From: CAVQEG01 sp963711465
GTDB lineage: Bacteria > Bacteroidota > Ignavibacteria > OLB7
NCBI GenBank assembly: GCA_963711465.1
Contig: CAVQEG010000003.1
Location: forward strand, 292,104-356,103
Direction: 5' to 3'
DNA: 64,000 nucleotides
Both the position numbers and the translations under genes were made by a program. Numbering within the stretch: position 1 is the first letter of the stretch; every line of letters begins with the position of its first letter. This document shows, one piece after another, positions 33,582-41,550 of the stretch. The notes beneath the pieces are model-generated. The model made no database searches and was not told the origin of the DNA. It saw nothing but the letters and a program-made list of their open reading frames with translations.

Positions 33582-34676
33582 ATGATGAAGACCATGGACA
33601 TGTATGAATTCGATCTCGATGCGCTCGTTCGCCCGAGCGTCCGGCGCCTGGCGCCGTACCGATGCGCCCGTCACTCGCACGATCAGGGAATTCTTCTCGA
33701 CGCGAACGAGAATCCCTATCCGACCGCGACCTGTTCCGACGGCACACCGCTGAATCGCTATCCCGATCCGCTGCAGCGCCGACTGCGCGCGCGACTCGCA
33801 TCGCTGGCAGGCGTGCGTGCCGAGTCCGTCTTCGTCGGCTCCGGTTCCGACGAGGTGATCGATCTGCTGATGCGTGTGTTCTGCGAACCCGGGCGCGACG
33901 AGATCGTCGTCTGCGAGCCGACCTACGGCATGTACCGCGTTGCCGCTGCGATCAACGATGTCGCCGTTTGCACCGTGCCGCTCACGCGCTCGTTCAACCT
34001 CGATACGCTCGCGCTCGAGCGGGCGCTGGCCTCGCGGCCGAAGCTCCTCTTCTGCTGTTCGCCCAACAATCCGACCGGCAACCTGTTGAAGCGTGAGACG
34101 ATCGCGGCGCTCTGCAGAAACGCTTCGAGCATCGTGGTGGTCGATGAAGCGTACGTGGAATTCGCCGGCAACGGATCGGTCGCCGCTCTGGTCGAGCAGG
34201 TTCCGAACCTGGTTGTGATGCGCACCATGTCGAAGGCGTGGGGATGCGCGGGAATCCGGGTCGGCTACGCGCTTGCGCAGCCCGCGCTGATCGAATGGCT
34301 GGTGAAGATCAAGCCGCCCTACAACGTCGGATCGCTGGCCGCCTCGGCCGCGCTCGACGCGTTGTCGGCGGAACGCGAAATGCGCCGCGCCGTCGAGCGC
34401 GTGATCACCGAGCGGGCGCGCCTGCGTGGAGCGCTGCGCCGCAGTCCGATGGTCGAACACGTCTTTCCCTCCGACGCCAACTTTCTGCTGGTTCGCTTCA
34501 CCGACGCCTCGCGTCTGCAACGTCGTCTGGCCGAGCGCGGCGTCGTCGTGCGCGACCGATCCGATGTCCCGGGCCTCGATGGATGCCTGCGCATCACCGT
34601 GGGCGCGCCCGAGGAGAACGACCGGCTGCTCGAGCTACTCGACGAGTTCACCGAACCGCGGAGCGTGGCAGCATGA
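33582..34676 (+). CDS. hisC: Histidinol-phosphate aminotransferase
   Basis: A protein of 364 residues from the first of several nearby ATGs (also 33585, 33594, 33600). It is a PLP enzyme of fold type I that converts imidazole-acetol phosphate to histidinol phosphate. The N-terminal LLDANENPYPTA, FVGSGSDEVIDLLMR, SPNNPTGNLL and VVDEAYVEFAG are typical. The PLP lysine is in RTMSKAWGCAGIRVGYA (near 221), and the substrate-phosphate Arg is in GCLRITVGAPEEN. It starts 4 bp after hisD and overlaps hisB by ATGA. Confidence 0.96.
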   Translation: MMKTMDMYEFDLDALVRPSVRRLAPYRCARHSHDQGILLDANENPYPTATCSDGTPLNRYPDPLQRRLRARLASLAGVRAESVFVGSGSDEVIDLLMRVFCEPGRDEIVVCEPTYGMYRVAAAINDVAVCTVPLTRSFNLDTLALERALASRPKLLFCCSPNNPTGNLLKRETIAALCRNASSIVVVDEAYVEFAGNGSVAALVEQVPNLVVMRTMSKAWGCAGIRVGYALAQPALIEWLVKIKPPYNVGSLAASAALDALSAEREMRRAVERVITERARLRGALRRSPMVEHVFPSDANFLLVRFTDASRLQRRLAERGVVVRDRSDVPGLDGCLRITVGAPEENDRLLELLDEFTEPRSVAA

Positions 34677-35767
34677 AGAAGGTTGCATTCGTCGACCGCG
34701 ACGGCACGCTCATCGTCGAGCCGGACGATCACCAGATCGATTCCCTCGAGAAGCTCCGCTTCGTTCCCGGTATCGTCGGCGGCCTGTCGACGCTGCTGCG
34801 CCATGGATTCGAACTCGTGATGGTCACCAATCAGGACGCACTCGGGAGCGCCGGGTATCCGCTGGAAACATTCGAGCGAATTCAGGATCGGCTGCTCGGT
34901 CTGCTGGAGGGTGAGGGAATCCGCTTCGCCCAAATTCTCATCTGCCCGCATGTATCCGAAGACGGCTGCGACTGCAGAAAGCCACGCACAGGGCTCGTCG
35001 AGCCGTACCTCGCTGCCAACGACGTCGACCTCGATCGGTCGTTCGTCGTCGGCGATCGCCGGAGCGACGTTGCGTTCGCTCGCGCCCTCGGGTGTCGCTC
35101 GGCACGCCTGTCGACAGAGGCCGATCCCGAGGCCGATTTCGTTTCGAATTCCTTCGCCGACATCTGCCGACACATCGTTCGCCACGCGCGCAGTGCCCGC
35201 GTCGAACGGAAGACCAGCGAGACGTCGATCGTCGTCGAGGTCGCGCTCGACGGGGTCGGGGCGGCGTCGGTCTCGACGGGAATCGGATTCTTCGACCACA
35301 TGCTCGAGCAGATCGCGCGACACGCGTCGATCGATCTGTCGGTCGCGGTCGAGGGCGATCTTTACGTCGACGAACATCACACGGTGGAGGACACCGGTCT
35401 TGCGCTGGGTGAGGCGATCGACCACGCGATCGGCGACAAACGCGGTATCGGCCGCTACGGATTTCTTCTCCCGATGGACGACGCACTGGCGCGCGTGGCC
35501 CTCGATCTCGGCGGCCGCCCCTTTCTCGATTTCGACGTCGCCTTCTCGCGCGAGCGCGTCGGAGAGCTTCCGACGGAGCTGGTGGAGGAATTCTTCCGTG
35601 CGCTCTCGCAGTCGATGCGGGCGAACATCCACGTCACGTCGACGGCACGCAACGATCACCACCGGATCGAGGCGATCTTCAAGGCGTTCGCCCGTTCGCT
35701 CCGCCAGGCGATCGCTCTCGACGTGGACGGGGACGCGGCACTGCCAACCACCAAGGGTGTTCTGTGA
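34673..35767 (+). CDS. hisB: Bifunctional histidinol-phosphatase / imidazoleglycerol-phosphate dehydratase
   Basis: A protein of 364 residues, a natural fusion as in enteric HisB. Residues 1-165 are a HAD phosphatase with the DxD nucleophile in KKVAFVDRDGTLIV, the Zn-binding CPHVSEDGCDCRKPRTG, and the acidic motif FVVGDRRSDVAFA. Residues about 175-364 are the dehydratase, with metal-binding GIGFFDHMLEQIARH, DEHHTVEDTGLALGEAI and ARNDHHRIEAIFKAFARSL. One protein therefore performs two non-consecutive steps. The fusion is common in Proteobacteria and Bacteroidota. It overlaps both neighbours by 4 bp. Confidence 0.97.
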   Translation: MKKVAFVDRDGTLIVEPDDHQIDSLEKLRFVPGIVGGLSTLLRHGFELVMVTNQDALGSAGYPLETFERIQDRLLGLLEGEGIRFAQILICPHVSEDGCDCRKPRTGLVEPYLAANDVDLDRSFVVGDRRSDVAFARALGCRSARLSTEADPEADFVSNSFADICRHIVRHARSARVERKTSETSIVVEVALDGVGAASVSTGIGFFDHMLEQIARHASIDLSVAVEGDLYVDEHHTVEDTGLALGEAIDHAIGDKRGIGRYGFLLPMDDALARVALDLGGRPFLDFDVAFSRERVGELPTELVEEFFRALSQSMRANIHVTSTARNDHHRIEAIFKAFARSLRQAIALDVDGDAALPTTKGVL

Positions 35768-36357
35768 TCGGAATCATCGGATATGGCGCGGGCAACATCC
35801 GCTCGGTGCGCAATGCGCTCGATCGCATCGGCGCCGAATCGTTCGTCTCCAGTGACACATCGGAGCTCGCGACAGCCGATCGACTGATCCTTCCCGGCGT
35901 CGGCTCGGCGAAGCCGGCGGTCGAGCGACTCAGAGCGGCCGGCCTCTTCGAGTGGGTGCGCTCCACCCGGCTGCCGCTGCTCGGCGTCTGCCTTGGAATG
36001 CAGATGCTCCACGAGCGCTCCGAAGAGCAGTCGACCGACTGCCTCGGGTTTGTCCCGGGCACGGTGCGGAAATTCGACGACCGCGCGGTACGCGTTCCCC
36101 ATACCGGCTGGAATCGTGTCGATCACAACGGCACCGACCGGCTCTTCGAAGGAATTCCGTCGGGAACGCATTTCTATTTCGTGCATTCATATTTCGCTCC
36201 GATGGGAGATTACACGATCGCCTCGTCGGAGAATGGCTGCGTCTTCAGCGCGGCCGTCGGACGCGACAACGTGCGCGGCGTGCAGTTCCATCCGGAGAAG
36301 TCGGCAGAGGCGGGGCTGCGGGTGCTGCGGAATTTCGTGACGACGTCGGGGGAGTGA
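35764..36357 (+). CDS. hisH: Imidazole glycerol phosphate synthase, glutamine amidotransferase subunit
   Basis: A protein of 197 residues starting with GTG, which overlaps the hisB stop (GTGA). HisH hydrolyses glutamine and passes ammonia to HisF. The class I amidotransferase triad is visible: Cys in PLLGVCLGMQMLHERSEE (near 78), then His and Glu in GVQFHPEKSAEAG (near 178). The first strand IGIIGYGAGNIRSVRNAL and HTGWNRV ... FYFVHSYFAP are HisH-specific. It works as a heterodimer with HisF, encoded two genes downstream. Confidence 0.97.
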   Translation: MIGIIGYGAGNIRSVRNALDRIGAESFVSSDTSELATADRLILPGVGSAKPAVERLRAAGLFEWVRSTRLPLLGVCLGMQMLHERSEEQSTDCLGFVPGTVRKFDDRAVRVPHTGWNRVDHNGTDRLFEGIPSGTHFYFVHSYFAPMGDYTIASSENGCVFSAAVGRDNVRGVQFHPEKSAEAGLRVLRNFVTTSGE

Positions 36358-36410
36358 ATCAACACAGAGAACACAGAGGAGACGGAGGCACGGGTGCTTC
36401 CGATACGACT

Positions 36411-37142
36411 ATGAAGGTGTATCCAGCTATCGATGTGCGCGACGGTGCCTGCGTGCGGTTGCGCCAGGGGGATTTCGGCAAGACGACCGTGTACTCCGAA
36501 TCACCGACGCGCGTTGCGACGAAGCTGCGCGCCATCGGGTTCGAACGACTCCACGTGATCGATCTCGACGGCGCCCGCACCGGCGATCGCTCCAACGACC
36601 ATGTCGTCGCAGCGATCGCCTCGACACCGGGACTGGCTGTGCAGGTGGGCGGCGGCGTACGGACGACCGACGACGTCACCCGCCTGCTGGCGCTGGGCGT
36701 CGGCCGCGTGATCGTCGGATCGGCGGCCGTCACCGATCCGGCGCTGGTGGCCCAGTGGGTCGAGCGGGTCGGTGCCGGTCGCATCGTCATTGCGCTCGAC
36801 GTGCGCGATGACGCGGTGGCGATCTCCGGCTGGGCCGAGCAGACCGACCGCAGCGTGTTCGATGTCATGGGGGAAATGATCGATATCGGTATCAACGCGT
36901 TCATCGTCACCGACATCTCGCGGGATGGAATGCTGGTTGGTTCGAATACCGAGCTGTACCGGCGACTGCTCGATCGGTTCGAATCCGTCGATCTCATCGC
37001 CTCCGGTGGTGTGGGATCACTGGCCGACCTCGATGCTGTGGCCAACAGCGGCGTGACCGGCGTGATCGTCGGGCGCGCGATCTACGACGGTACGATCGAC
37101 CCGACGGAGCTCCGCGCATGGGAGGTGCGCTCGCCGGTGTGA
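36411..37142 (+). CDS. hisA: ProFAR isomerase (HisA)
   Basis: A protein of 243 residues forming a (beta/alpha)8 barrel. It isomerises ProFAR to PRFAR by an Amadori rearrangement. Catalytic Asp residues lie in VYPAIDVRDGACVRL (near 8) and IVTDISRDGMLVGSN (near 168); phosphate loops are VQVGGGVRT and IASGGVGSLADLDA. The gene is separated from hisH by 53 bp holding a short direct repeat (AACACAGAG twice, 9 bp apart), the largest gap so far inside the operon but without a terminator. Confidence 0.97.
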   Translation: MKVYPAIDVRDGACVRLRQGDFGKTTVYSESPTRVATKLRAIGFERLHVIDLDGARTGDRSNDHVVAAIASTPGLAVQVGGGVRTTDDVTRLLALGVGRVIVGSAAVTDPALVAQWVERVGAGRIVIALDVRDDAVAISGWAEQTDRSVFDVMGEMIDIGINAFIVTDISRDGMLVGSNTELYRRLLDRFESVDLIASGGVGSLADLDAVANSGVTGVIVGRAIYDGTIDPTELRAWEVRSPV

Positions 37143-37214
37143 ACCGGTTCGCCCGCCAATTCTGCCGATTACCCGAATCGACTCACGTCCGAGCAATCTC
37201 CAGCTGAGCGAACG

Positions 37215-38045
37215 ATGCTGACGAAGCGAATCATTCCATGCCTCGACGTCAAGGACGGCCGCACCGTCAAGGGAATGCGGTTCGAACAACTGCGCGACGC
37301 CGGCGATCCGGTGGAGCTGGCGCGGCACTACAGCGACGAGGGTGCCGACGAACTCGTCCTGCTCGACATCAGCGCCTCGCGTGAGGGACGCGGACTGTTC
37401 ATCCGGCTGGTGGAGCAGGTCGCGCGAGAGGTACAGATTCCGCTTACCGTCGGTGGCGGCATCGCCACTGCCGACGACGTCGTTCGTGCGCTCGAGGCGG
37501 GCGCCGACAAGGTGTCGGTCAACACCGCCTGCGTGCTGCGTCCGGAGCTGATCACCGAGGCGGCCGATCGCGTCGGCTCACAGGCGGTCGTCGCCGCCAT
37601 CGACGCGAAGCGGGACGGCGCCGCGTGGCGCGTGTGGATTCGTGGCGGCGGCGAGCCGACCGCACTCGACGCGCTCGAGTGGGCGCGTCGCGCGGTCGAG
37701 CTCGGTGCGGGCGAACTGCTCGTCACCTCCATCGACCGCGACGGCCTGCAGTCCGGCTACGACACGGCACTGCTGCGCTCCATCCGTGAACTGGTTCGCG
37801 TGCCGATCATCGCCTCCGGCGGTGCCGGAACGCCCGAGCACATCATCGAGGGAATCGTCGACGGTGGCGCCGACGCGGTGCTCGCTGCAAGTATTCTCCA
37901 CTTCGGCACGTGGTCGGTCGCCGCGCTCAAACGCGTGCTCGCCGAAGCCGGTATCCCGGTCCGACCGATCGTACCCATCCCGAACGAATTCGACCAGACA
38001 TCCTCCAACTCCGTCGACGCCGGCCGACCGGCGGCCGACGCATGA
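37215..38045 (+). CDS. hisF: Imidazole glycerol phosphate synthase, cyclase subunit
   Basis: A protein of 276 residues, a (beta/alpha)8 barrel paralogous to HisA. It uses ammonia from HisH to convert PRFAR to imidazole glycerol phosphate and AICAR. Catalytic Asp residues are in KRIIPCLDVKDGRTVKG (near 11) and LVTSIDRDGLQSGYD (near 176-183). Other blocks are PLTVGGGIATADDV, DKVSVNTACVL and IIASGGAGTPEH. It is slightly longer than average because of a C-terminal tail (about 20 residues after RPIVPIP). Its stop overlaps hisIE by ATGA. Confidence 0.97.
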   Translation: MLTKRIIPCLDVKDGRTVKGMRFEQLRDAGDPVELARHYSDEGADELVLLDISASREGRGLFIRLVEQVAREVQIPLTVGGGIATADDVVRALEAGADKVSVNTACVLRPELITEAADRVGSQAVVAAIDAKRDGAAWRVWIRGGGEPTALDALEWARRAVELGAGELLVTSIDRDGLQSGYDTALLRSIRELVRVPIIASGGAGTPEHIIEGIVDGGADAVLAASILHFGTWSVAALKRVLAEAGIPVRPIVPIPNEFDQTSSNSVDAGRPAADA

Positions 38046-38698
38046 AACCCGACGGTGCAACGATGGCCGATCCCGCTGCGAACCAATTCGACAACGTCGA
38101 TCTCACACGACTCGACTTCGACAAGCTCGGTGGTCTCGTTCCGGCGATCGTGCAGGACGCCGCCACGCGCCAGGTGCTGATGCTCGGCTTCATGAATCGC
38201 GAAGCGCTCGAGCGCACTCTGCGCGATCGCCTGGCGACGTTCTGGAGTCGCAGCCGAAACACGATCTGGCAGAAGGGCGAGACCTCGGGCAACACGCTGG
38301 AGGTGCTCGACATTGCCGTCGACTGCGACACCGACACGCTGCTGCTGACGGTGCGTCCCAACGGGCCGGTCTGTCACAACGGGACCTACACCTGTTTCGG
38401 CGAAGCGAAGCTCGAGCACGACGGTGTGCTCACCGAGCTGCAGCGGACGATTCGCGATCGGCATGAGCGGATGCCGGAGGGTTCCTACACCACTTCGCTC
38501 TTCCGCGATGGTCGGCCGCGCATCGCGCAGAAGGTCGGGGAGGAAGGTGTCGAGGTGGTGATCGCCGCGCTTGCGCAGAGCGACGAGCGGCTGGTCGACG
38601 AATCCGCCGATCTTCTCTATCATCTGCTCGTGCTCCTCGTCGAGCGCGGTCTCTCGTTCGGGCGCGTGCTCGAGGTGCTTCGCCGACGGATGAAGTGA
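38042..38698 (+). CDS. hisI: Bifunctional phosphoribosyl-AMP cyclohydrolase / phosphoribosyl-ATP pyrophosphatase
   Basis: A protein of 218 residues, the HisIE fusion. Residues about 20-125 are the Zn-dependent cyclohydrolase: VLMLGFMNREALERTL, TFWSRSRNTIWQKGETSGN, VDCDTDTLLL and VCHNGTYTC. Residues about 125-218 are the pyrophosphatase helical domain: RIAQKVGEEGVEVVIAAL and LVDESADLLYHLLVLL. It performs steps two and three of the pathway. The start overlaps the hisF stop; an alternative ATG lies 21 bp downstream. It completes the histidine pathway in this operon. Confidence 0.96.
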   Translation: MKPDGATMADPAANQFDNVDLTRLDFDKLGGLVPAIVQDAATRQVLMLGFMNREALERTLRDRLATFWSRSRNTIWQKGETSGNTLEVLDIAVDCDTDTLLLTVRPNGPVCHNGTYTCFGEAKLEHDGVLTELQRTIRDRHERMPEGSYTTSLFRDGRPRIAQKVGEEGVEVVIAALAQSDERLVDESADLLYHLLVLLVERGLSFGRVLEVLRRRMK

Positions 38699-38735
38699 GC
38701 ACCTGTCCCCCCGGATTCCTGTCCTGAATTCTCCC

Positions 38736-39905
38736 ATGCCACATCCTGAAACCGACGCCGTTCGCATCCAGGCGGAGCGCAGTGCCAACCGTGAGCACAG
38801 CGTTCCGCTCTACCTGACGTCGAGCTTTTGCTTCGACGATGCCGAGCAGGCCCGCGCGGTCTTTGCCGGAGAAGCCGACGCCAACATCTACTCACGATTC
38901 TCGAATCCGAACACGGATGAATTCGTGGCGAAGATGTGCGCGCTCGAGGGCGCCGAGGACGGCGTCGCGTTCGCCACCGGAATGTCCGCGGTGTTCGGCG
39001 CGATGGCCGGGCTGCTGCGCTCGGGCGACCACATCCTTGCCGGCCGGGCGATTTTCGGATCGACACATCAGCTGCTCACCACGCTGCTTCCGCGCTGGGG
39101 AATCACCTGCACCTATGCCGACACCGACGCGCAGGAGCGGTGGGGTGAATTCGTGCAGCCGAACACGCGGATGGTGTTCGTCGAGACACCGTCGAATCCG
39201 GGACTCGATCTGATCGATCTGGAGATGGTCGGACGGCTCGCGCGGGAGCGGGAATTGATCCTCTGCGTCGACAACTGCTTCGCGACGCCGATGGTGCAGC
39301 GACCGATCGACTTCGGAGCGGACCTGGTCGTTCACTCGGCGACGAAGTTCATCGACGGGCAGGGGCGCGTGCTCGGCGGTGTGGCGGTGGGTCGCAAGGA
39401 GCTGATCGAGCACCTGCGATTCTTCGTTCGTCACACCGGGCCGGCGATGTCTCCGTTCAACGCCTGGGTGCTCTCCAAGAGCATCGAGACGCTGTCGGTG
39501 CGGATGCAGCGGCACGCGGCCTCGGCGATGGAGCTGGCGCTGCGACTGGAGGGACACGCCGCGCTGAAGAGCGTTCGCTATCCATTCCTCGAATCCCATC
39601 CGCAGCACGCGCTGGCTCGTCGGCAGATGCGCACCGGTGGCGGGATGATCACCATCGAACTCGCCGGCGGGTTCGACGAGGCGCGCCGGTTCATCGACGC
39701 GCTGAGGATCGTCTCGATCACGTCGAATCTTGGCGACACGCGCACCATCGTCACGCATCCGGCCTCGACGACCCACGCGAAGCTCGGCGAGGAGGAGCGC
39801 GCAGCCGTCGGAATCACACCCGGTCTCGTGCGCATTTCCGTCGGACTCGAGCACGTGGACGATCTCATCGACGACATTCTCCAGGCCCTCGACGCCGCCA
39901 GGTGA
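38736..39905 (+). CDS. metZ: O-succinylhomoserine sulfhydrylase (trans-sulfuration PLP enzyme)
   Basis: A protein of 389 residues in the Cys/Met metabolism PLP family. MetZ makes homocysteine from O-succinylhomoserine and sulfide. Family blocks are AFATGMSAVFGAMAGLL, RAIFGSTHQLL, FVETPSNPGLDLIDL, and the PLP lysine in LVVHSATKFIDGQGRVLGG (near 206). SLGDTRTIVTHPASTTHAKL-like residues near the C-terminus are also present. The GQGRVLGG and FVRHTGPAMSPFNAWVLSK stretches favour MetZ over cystathionine gamma-synthase or O-acetylhomoserine sulfhydrylase. It starts 37 bp after hisIE and may be read through from the his operon. Confidence 0.9.
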   Translation: MPHPETDAVRIQAERSANREHSVPLYLTSSFCFDDAEQARAVFAGEADANIYSRFSNPNTDEFVAKMCALEGAEDGVAFATGMSAVFGAMAGLLRSGDHILAGRAIFGSTHQLLTTLLPRWGITCTYADTDAQERWGEFVQPNTRMVFVETPSNPGLDLIDLEMVGRLARERELILCVDNCFATPMVQRPIDFGADLVVHSATKFIDGQGRVLGGVAVGRKELIEHLRFFVRHTGPAMSPFNAWVLSKSIETLSVRMQRHAASAMELALRLEGHAALKSVRYPFLESHPQHALARRQMRTGGGMITIELAGGFDEARRFIDALRIVSITSNLGDTRTIVTHPASTTHAKLGEEERAAVGITPGLVRISVGLEHVDDLIDDILQALDAAR

Positions 39906-39937
39906 TCGGATGTCCACCATGAACCCGAGCCGTTGCA

Positions 39938-40351
39938 ATGGACATTTCGCTTGAGCTGACCGATCCTCCGTACCACTTCGTTGCGACCGGACTTGCCGGC
40001 GTGGAGGTACGGATCGACGCATCGCCGACGATCGGCGGCACGGGCGACGGCGTCAGGCCGATGGAGCTGCTGCTGATGGGGATCGCCGGATGCAGCGCGA
40101 TCGACGTGGTACACATCCTCCGCAAGCAACGGCTCGAGGTTCCGTCGCTGTCGGTGCGTGTGCACGGGGAACGCGAGCCGGACGCGGTGCCGGCGGTATT
40201 CACGGAGATCCGGCTCGACTTCACCTTCGGCGCGGAGCTACCCGAGGCGAAGGTGCGACGGGCGATCGAGCTGTCCCTGGAGAAGTACTGTTCAGCCGCG
40301 GCGATGCTCCGCAAGACGGCGCGTATCGACTACACGCTGACGATGGAGTAG
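39938..40351 (+). CDS. OsmC-family protein
   Basis: A protein of 137 residues with the OsmC/Ohr fold. MELLLMGIAGCSAIDVVHILRKQ (near 39-61) contains the Cys that in this family is part of the peroxidase site. The second Cys lies in SLEKYCSAAAML (near 117). OsmC relatives reduce organic hydroperoxides; the YhfA-like subgroup has no proven function. It lies 32 bp downstream of metZ on the same strand, so a thiol- or sulfur-related role is suggested by context only. Confidence 0.88.
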   Translation: MDISLELTDPPYHFVATGLAGVEVRIDASPTIGGTGDGVRPMELLLMGIAGCSAIDVVHILRKQRLEVPSLSVRVHGEREPDAVPAVFTEIRLDFTFGAELPEAKVRRAIELSLEKYCSAAAMLRKTARIDYTLTME

Positions 40352-40471
40352 TCGGGCGAGCGACGAATTCCTGGCCAATCGCTTCCGGGGACGGTGAGTT
40401 CCAAACACGTCGGGCCGAGGATCGTCATTGGGAACGCAGGTCCACACTTCCAGAACAATCCCCACGCACTC

Positions 40472-41011
40472 ATGCGCACACCATTCATCCTCACGGCGTT
40501 GCTGACGCTGTGCACACTGACGGCATCCGCTCAGGAGTTTGCTCCACAAATCGTCGCGACGCACACGGTCAACGGCGTGTCCGTACGCGAGATCCGGGAT
40601 TTCTCGTACACGGAGGCGGCGGCAGCGACCTGTGACGACCAGGGGCCGATCGTGATTTTCAATCCGATGCTGATGCAGGATCTCACGCCGGGGGTAATTC
40701 GGTGGGTGCGTGCCCACGAGTACGCGCACATTGCGCTCGGGCACGTGTATTCGACGGCGAAGGACAGTCTCGAGCGGATTGCGAGGGAGGACGCGGCCGA
40801 CAGTGTTGCGACGCTGGCGATGATGGATCGTCCGAAGGCGCTGATCGAGGTGGTGAACCATCTGCTGCGGCAGGGGGACGTCACTGACGGCGCGCATTCG
40901 AATCAGCAGGCGCGGGCGAGGCACATCATCGTGTGGATGCGCGAGTTCGGCGGATACGACGTGGTGCTGGAGGATCACGATCAGCGGAAGGCGGCGAGGG
41001 GTTCGATGTAG
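40472..41011 (+). CDS. Secreted HExxH metalloprotease-like protein
   Basis: A protein of 179 residues. The signal peptide MRTPFILTALLTLCTLTASAQ starts at 40472; an in-frame ATG 78 bp upstream would put the signal internally, so I reject it. The mature part contains WVRAHEYAHIALGHV (near 90-104), an HExxH zinc site with a further His five residues on. The following ERIAREDAADSVATLAMM helix supplies acidic residues seen as third ligands in gluzincin-like minimal proteases. The size is small for a protease and the substrate is unknown. Export to the periplasm is expected. Confidence 0.72.
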   Translation: MRTPFILTALLTLCTLTASAQEFAPQIVATHTVNGVSVREIRDFSYTEAAAATCDDQGPIVIFNPMLMQDLTPGVIRWVRAHEYAHIALGHVYSTAKDSLERIAREDAADSVATLAMMDRPKALIEVVNHLLRQGDVTDGAHSNQQARARHIIVWMREFGGYDVVLEDHDQRKAARGSM

Positions 41012-41022
41012 ATTCGAGCCCG

Positions 41023-41030
41023 TATCTTGG
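41023..41030 (+). promoter_or_regulatory. Putative -7 element upstream of the iron permease-like gene
   Basis: TATCTTGG, preceded by CG as in the phosphohexomutase promoter, lies 85 bp upstream of the ATG at 41116. A near-match to the -33 element (TTC at 41002) is 18 nt upstream. The long leader is unremarkable. Confidence 0.4.
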
Positions 41031-41115
41031 CAGCCGTTTTTCGTTGCGGCGTCAACGAATGTCGGCGGGGATCAGAGTCTGCGGCGCCGCACACCAATCC
41101 ACCTGAACCGCACGA

Positions 41116-41550
41116 ATGAAACCGACCAAATCGCACGCCTGGTTCACGCGTTTCGCAAAGTGGACGGCGAGCCGCACGGGGCGCCCTCCGGCGTTCGCCG
41201 CGGCGGTGAGCGTGATCCTCGTCTGGGCCCTCACCGGACCGGTGTTCCACTACAGCGACACGTGGCAGCTGGTGATCAACACCGGTACGACCATCGTCAC
41301 GTTCCTGATGGTCTTTTTGATTCAGAACACGCAGAACCGGGATTCGCAGGCAATTCAGATCAAGCTCGACGAATTGATCCGTGTGATGCAGGGAGCGCAC
41401 AACGCGTTGTTGGATCTGGAGGAACTCGAGGAGGGCGAGCTGGAGAAGATCCGTGCCGACTACGAGGGCCTCGCCCGTCGAGCCCGCGAGATGCTGCGTG
41501 CCGGGTCGCAGGATACCGATGCACCGGAGGTGATGCGCCAGAATGCCTGA
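41116..41550 (+). CDS. Low-affinity iron permease-family membrane protein
   Basis: A protein of 144 residues. WFTRFAKWTASRTGRPPAFAAAV leads into TM1 (about 24-44), and TWQLVINTGTTIVTFLMVFLIQ forms TM2 (about 52-75). The following QNTQNRDSQAIQIKLDELIR is the signature of the family, which continues as a coiled coil (LEELEEGELEKIRADYEGLARRARE). The family name comes from a yeast Fe(II) transporter, but bacterial members are shorter and iron transport is unproven. It overlaps kup by 8 bp, so the two are probably coupled. Confidence 0.88.
   Translation: MKPTKSHAWFTRFAKWTASRTGRPPAFAAAVSVILVWALTGPVFHYSDTWQLVINTGTTIVTFLMVFLIQNTQNRDSQAIQIKLDELIRVMQGAHNALLDLEELEEGELEKIRADYEGLARRAREMLRAGSQDTDAPEVMRQNA

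Noticed and set aside
38699..38735. A SAM or other sulfur-responsive riboswitch before metZ
   Set aside because: The gap is only 37 nt and has no stable structure.
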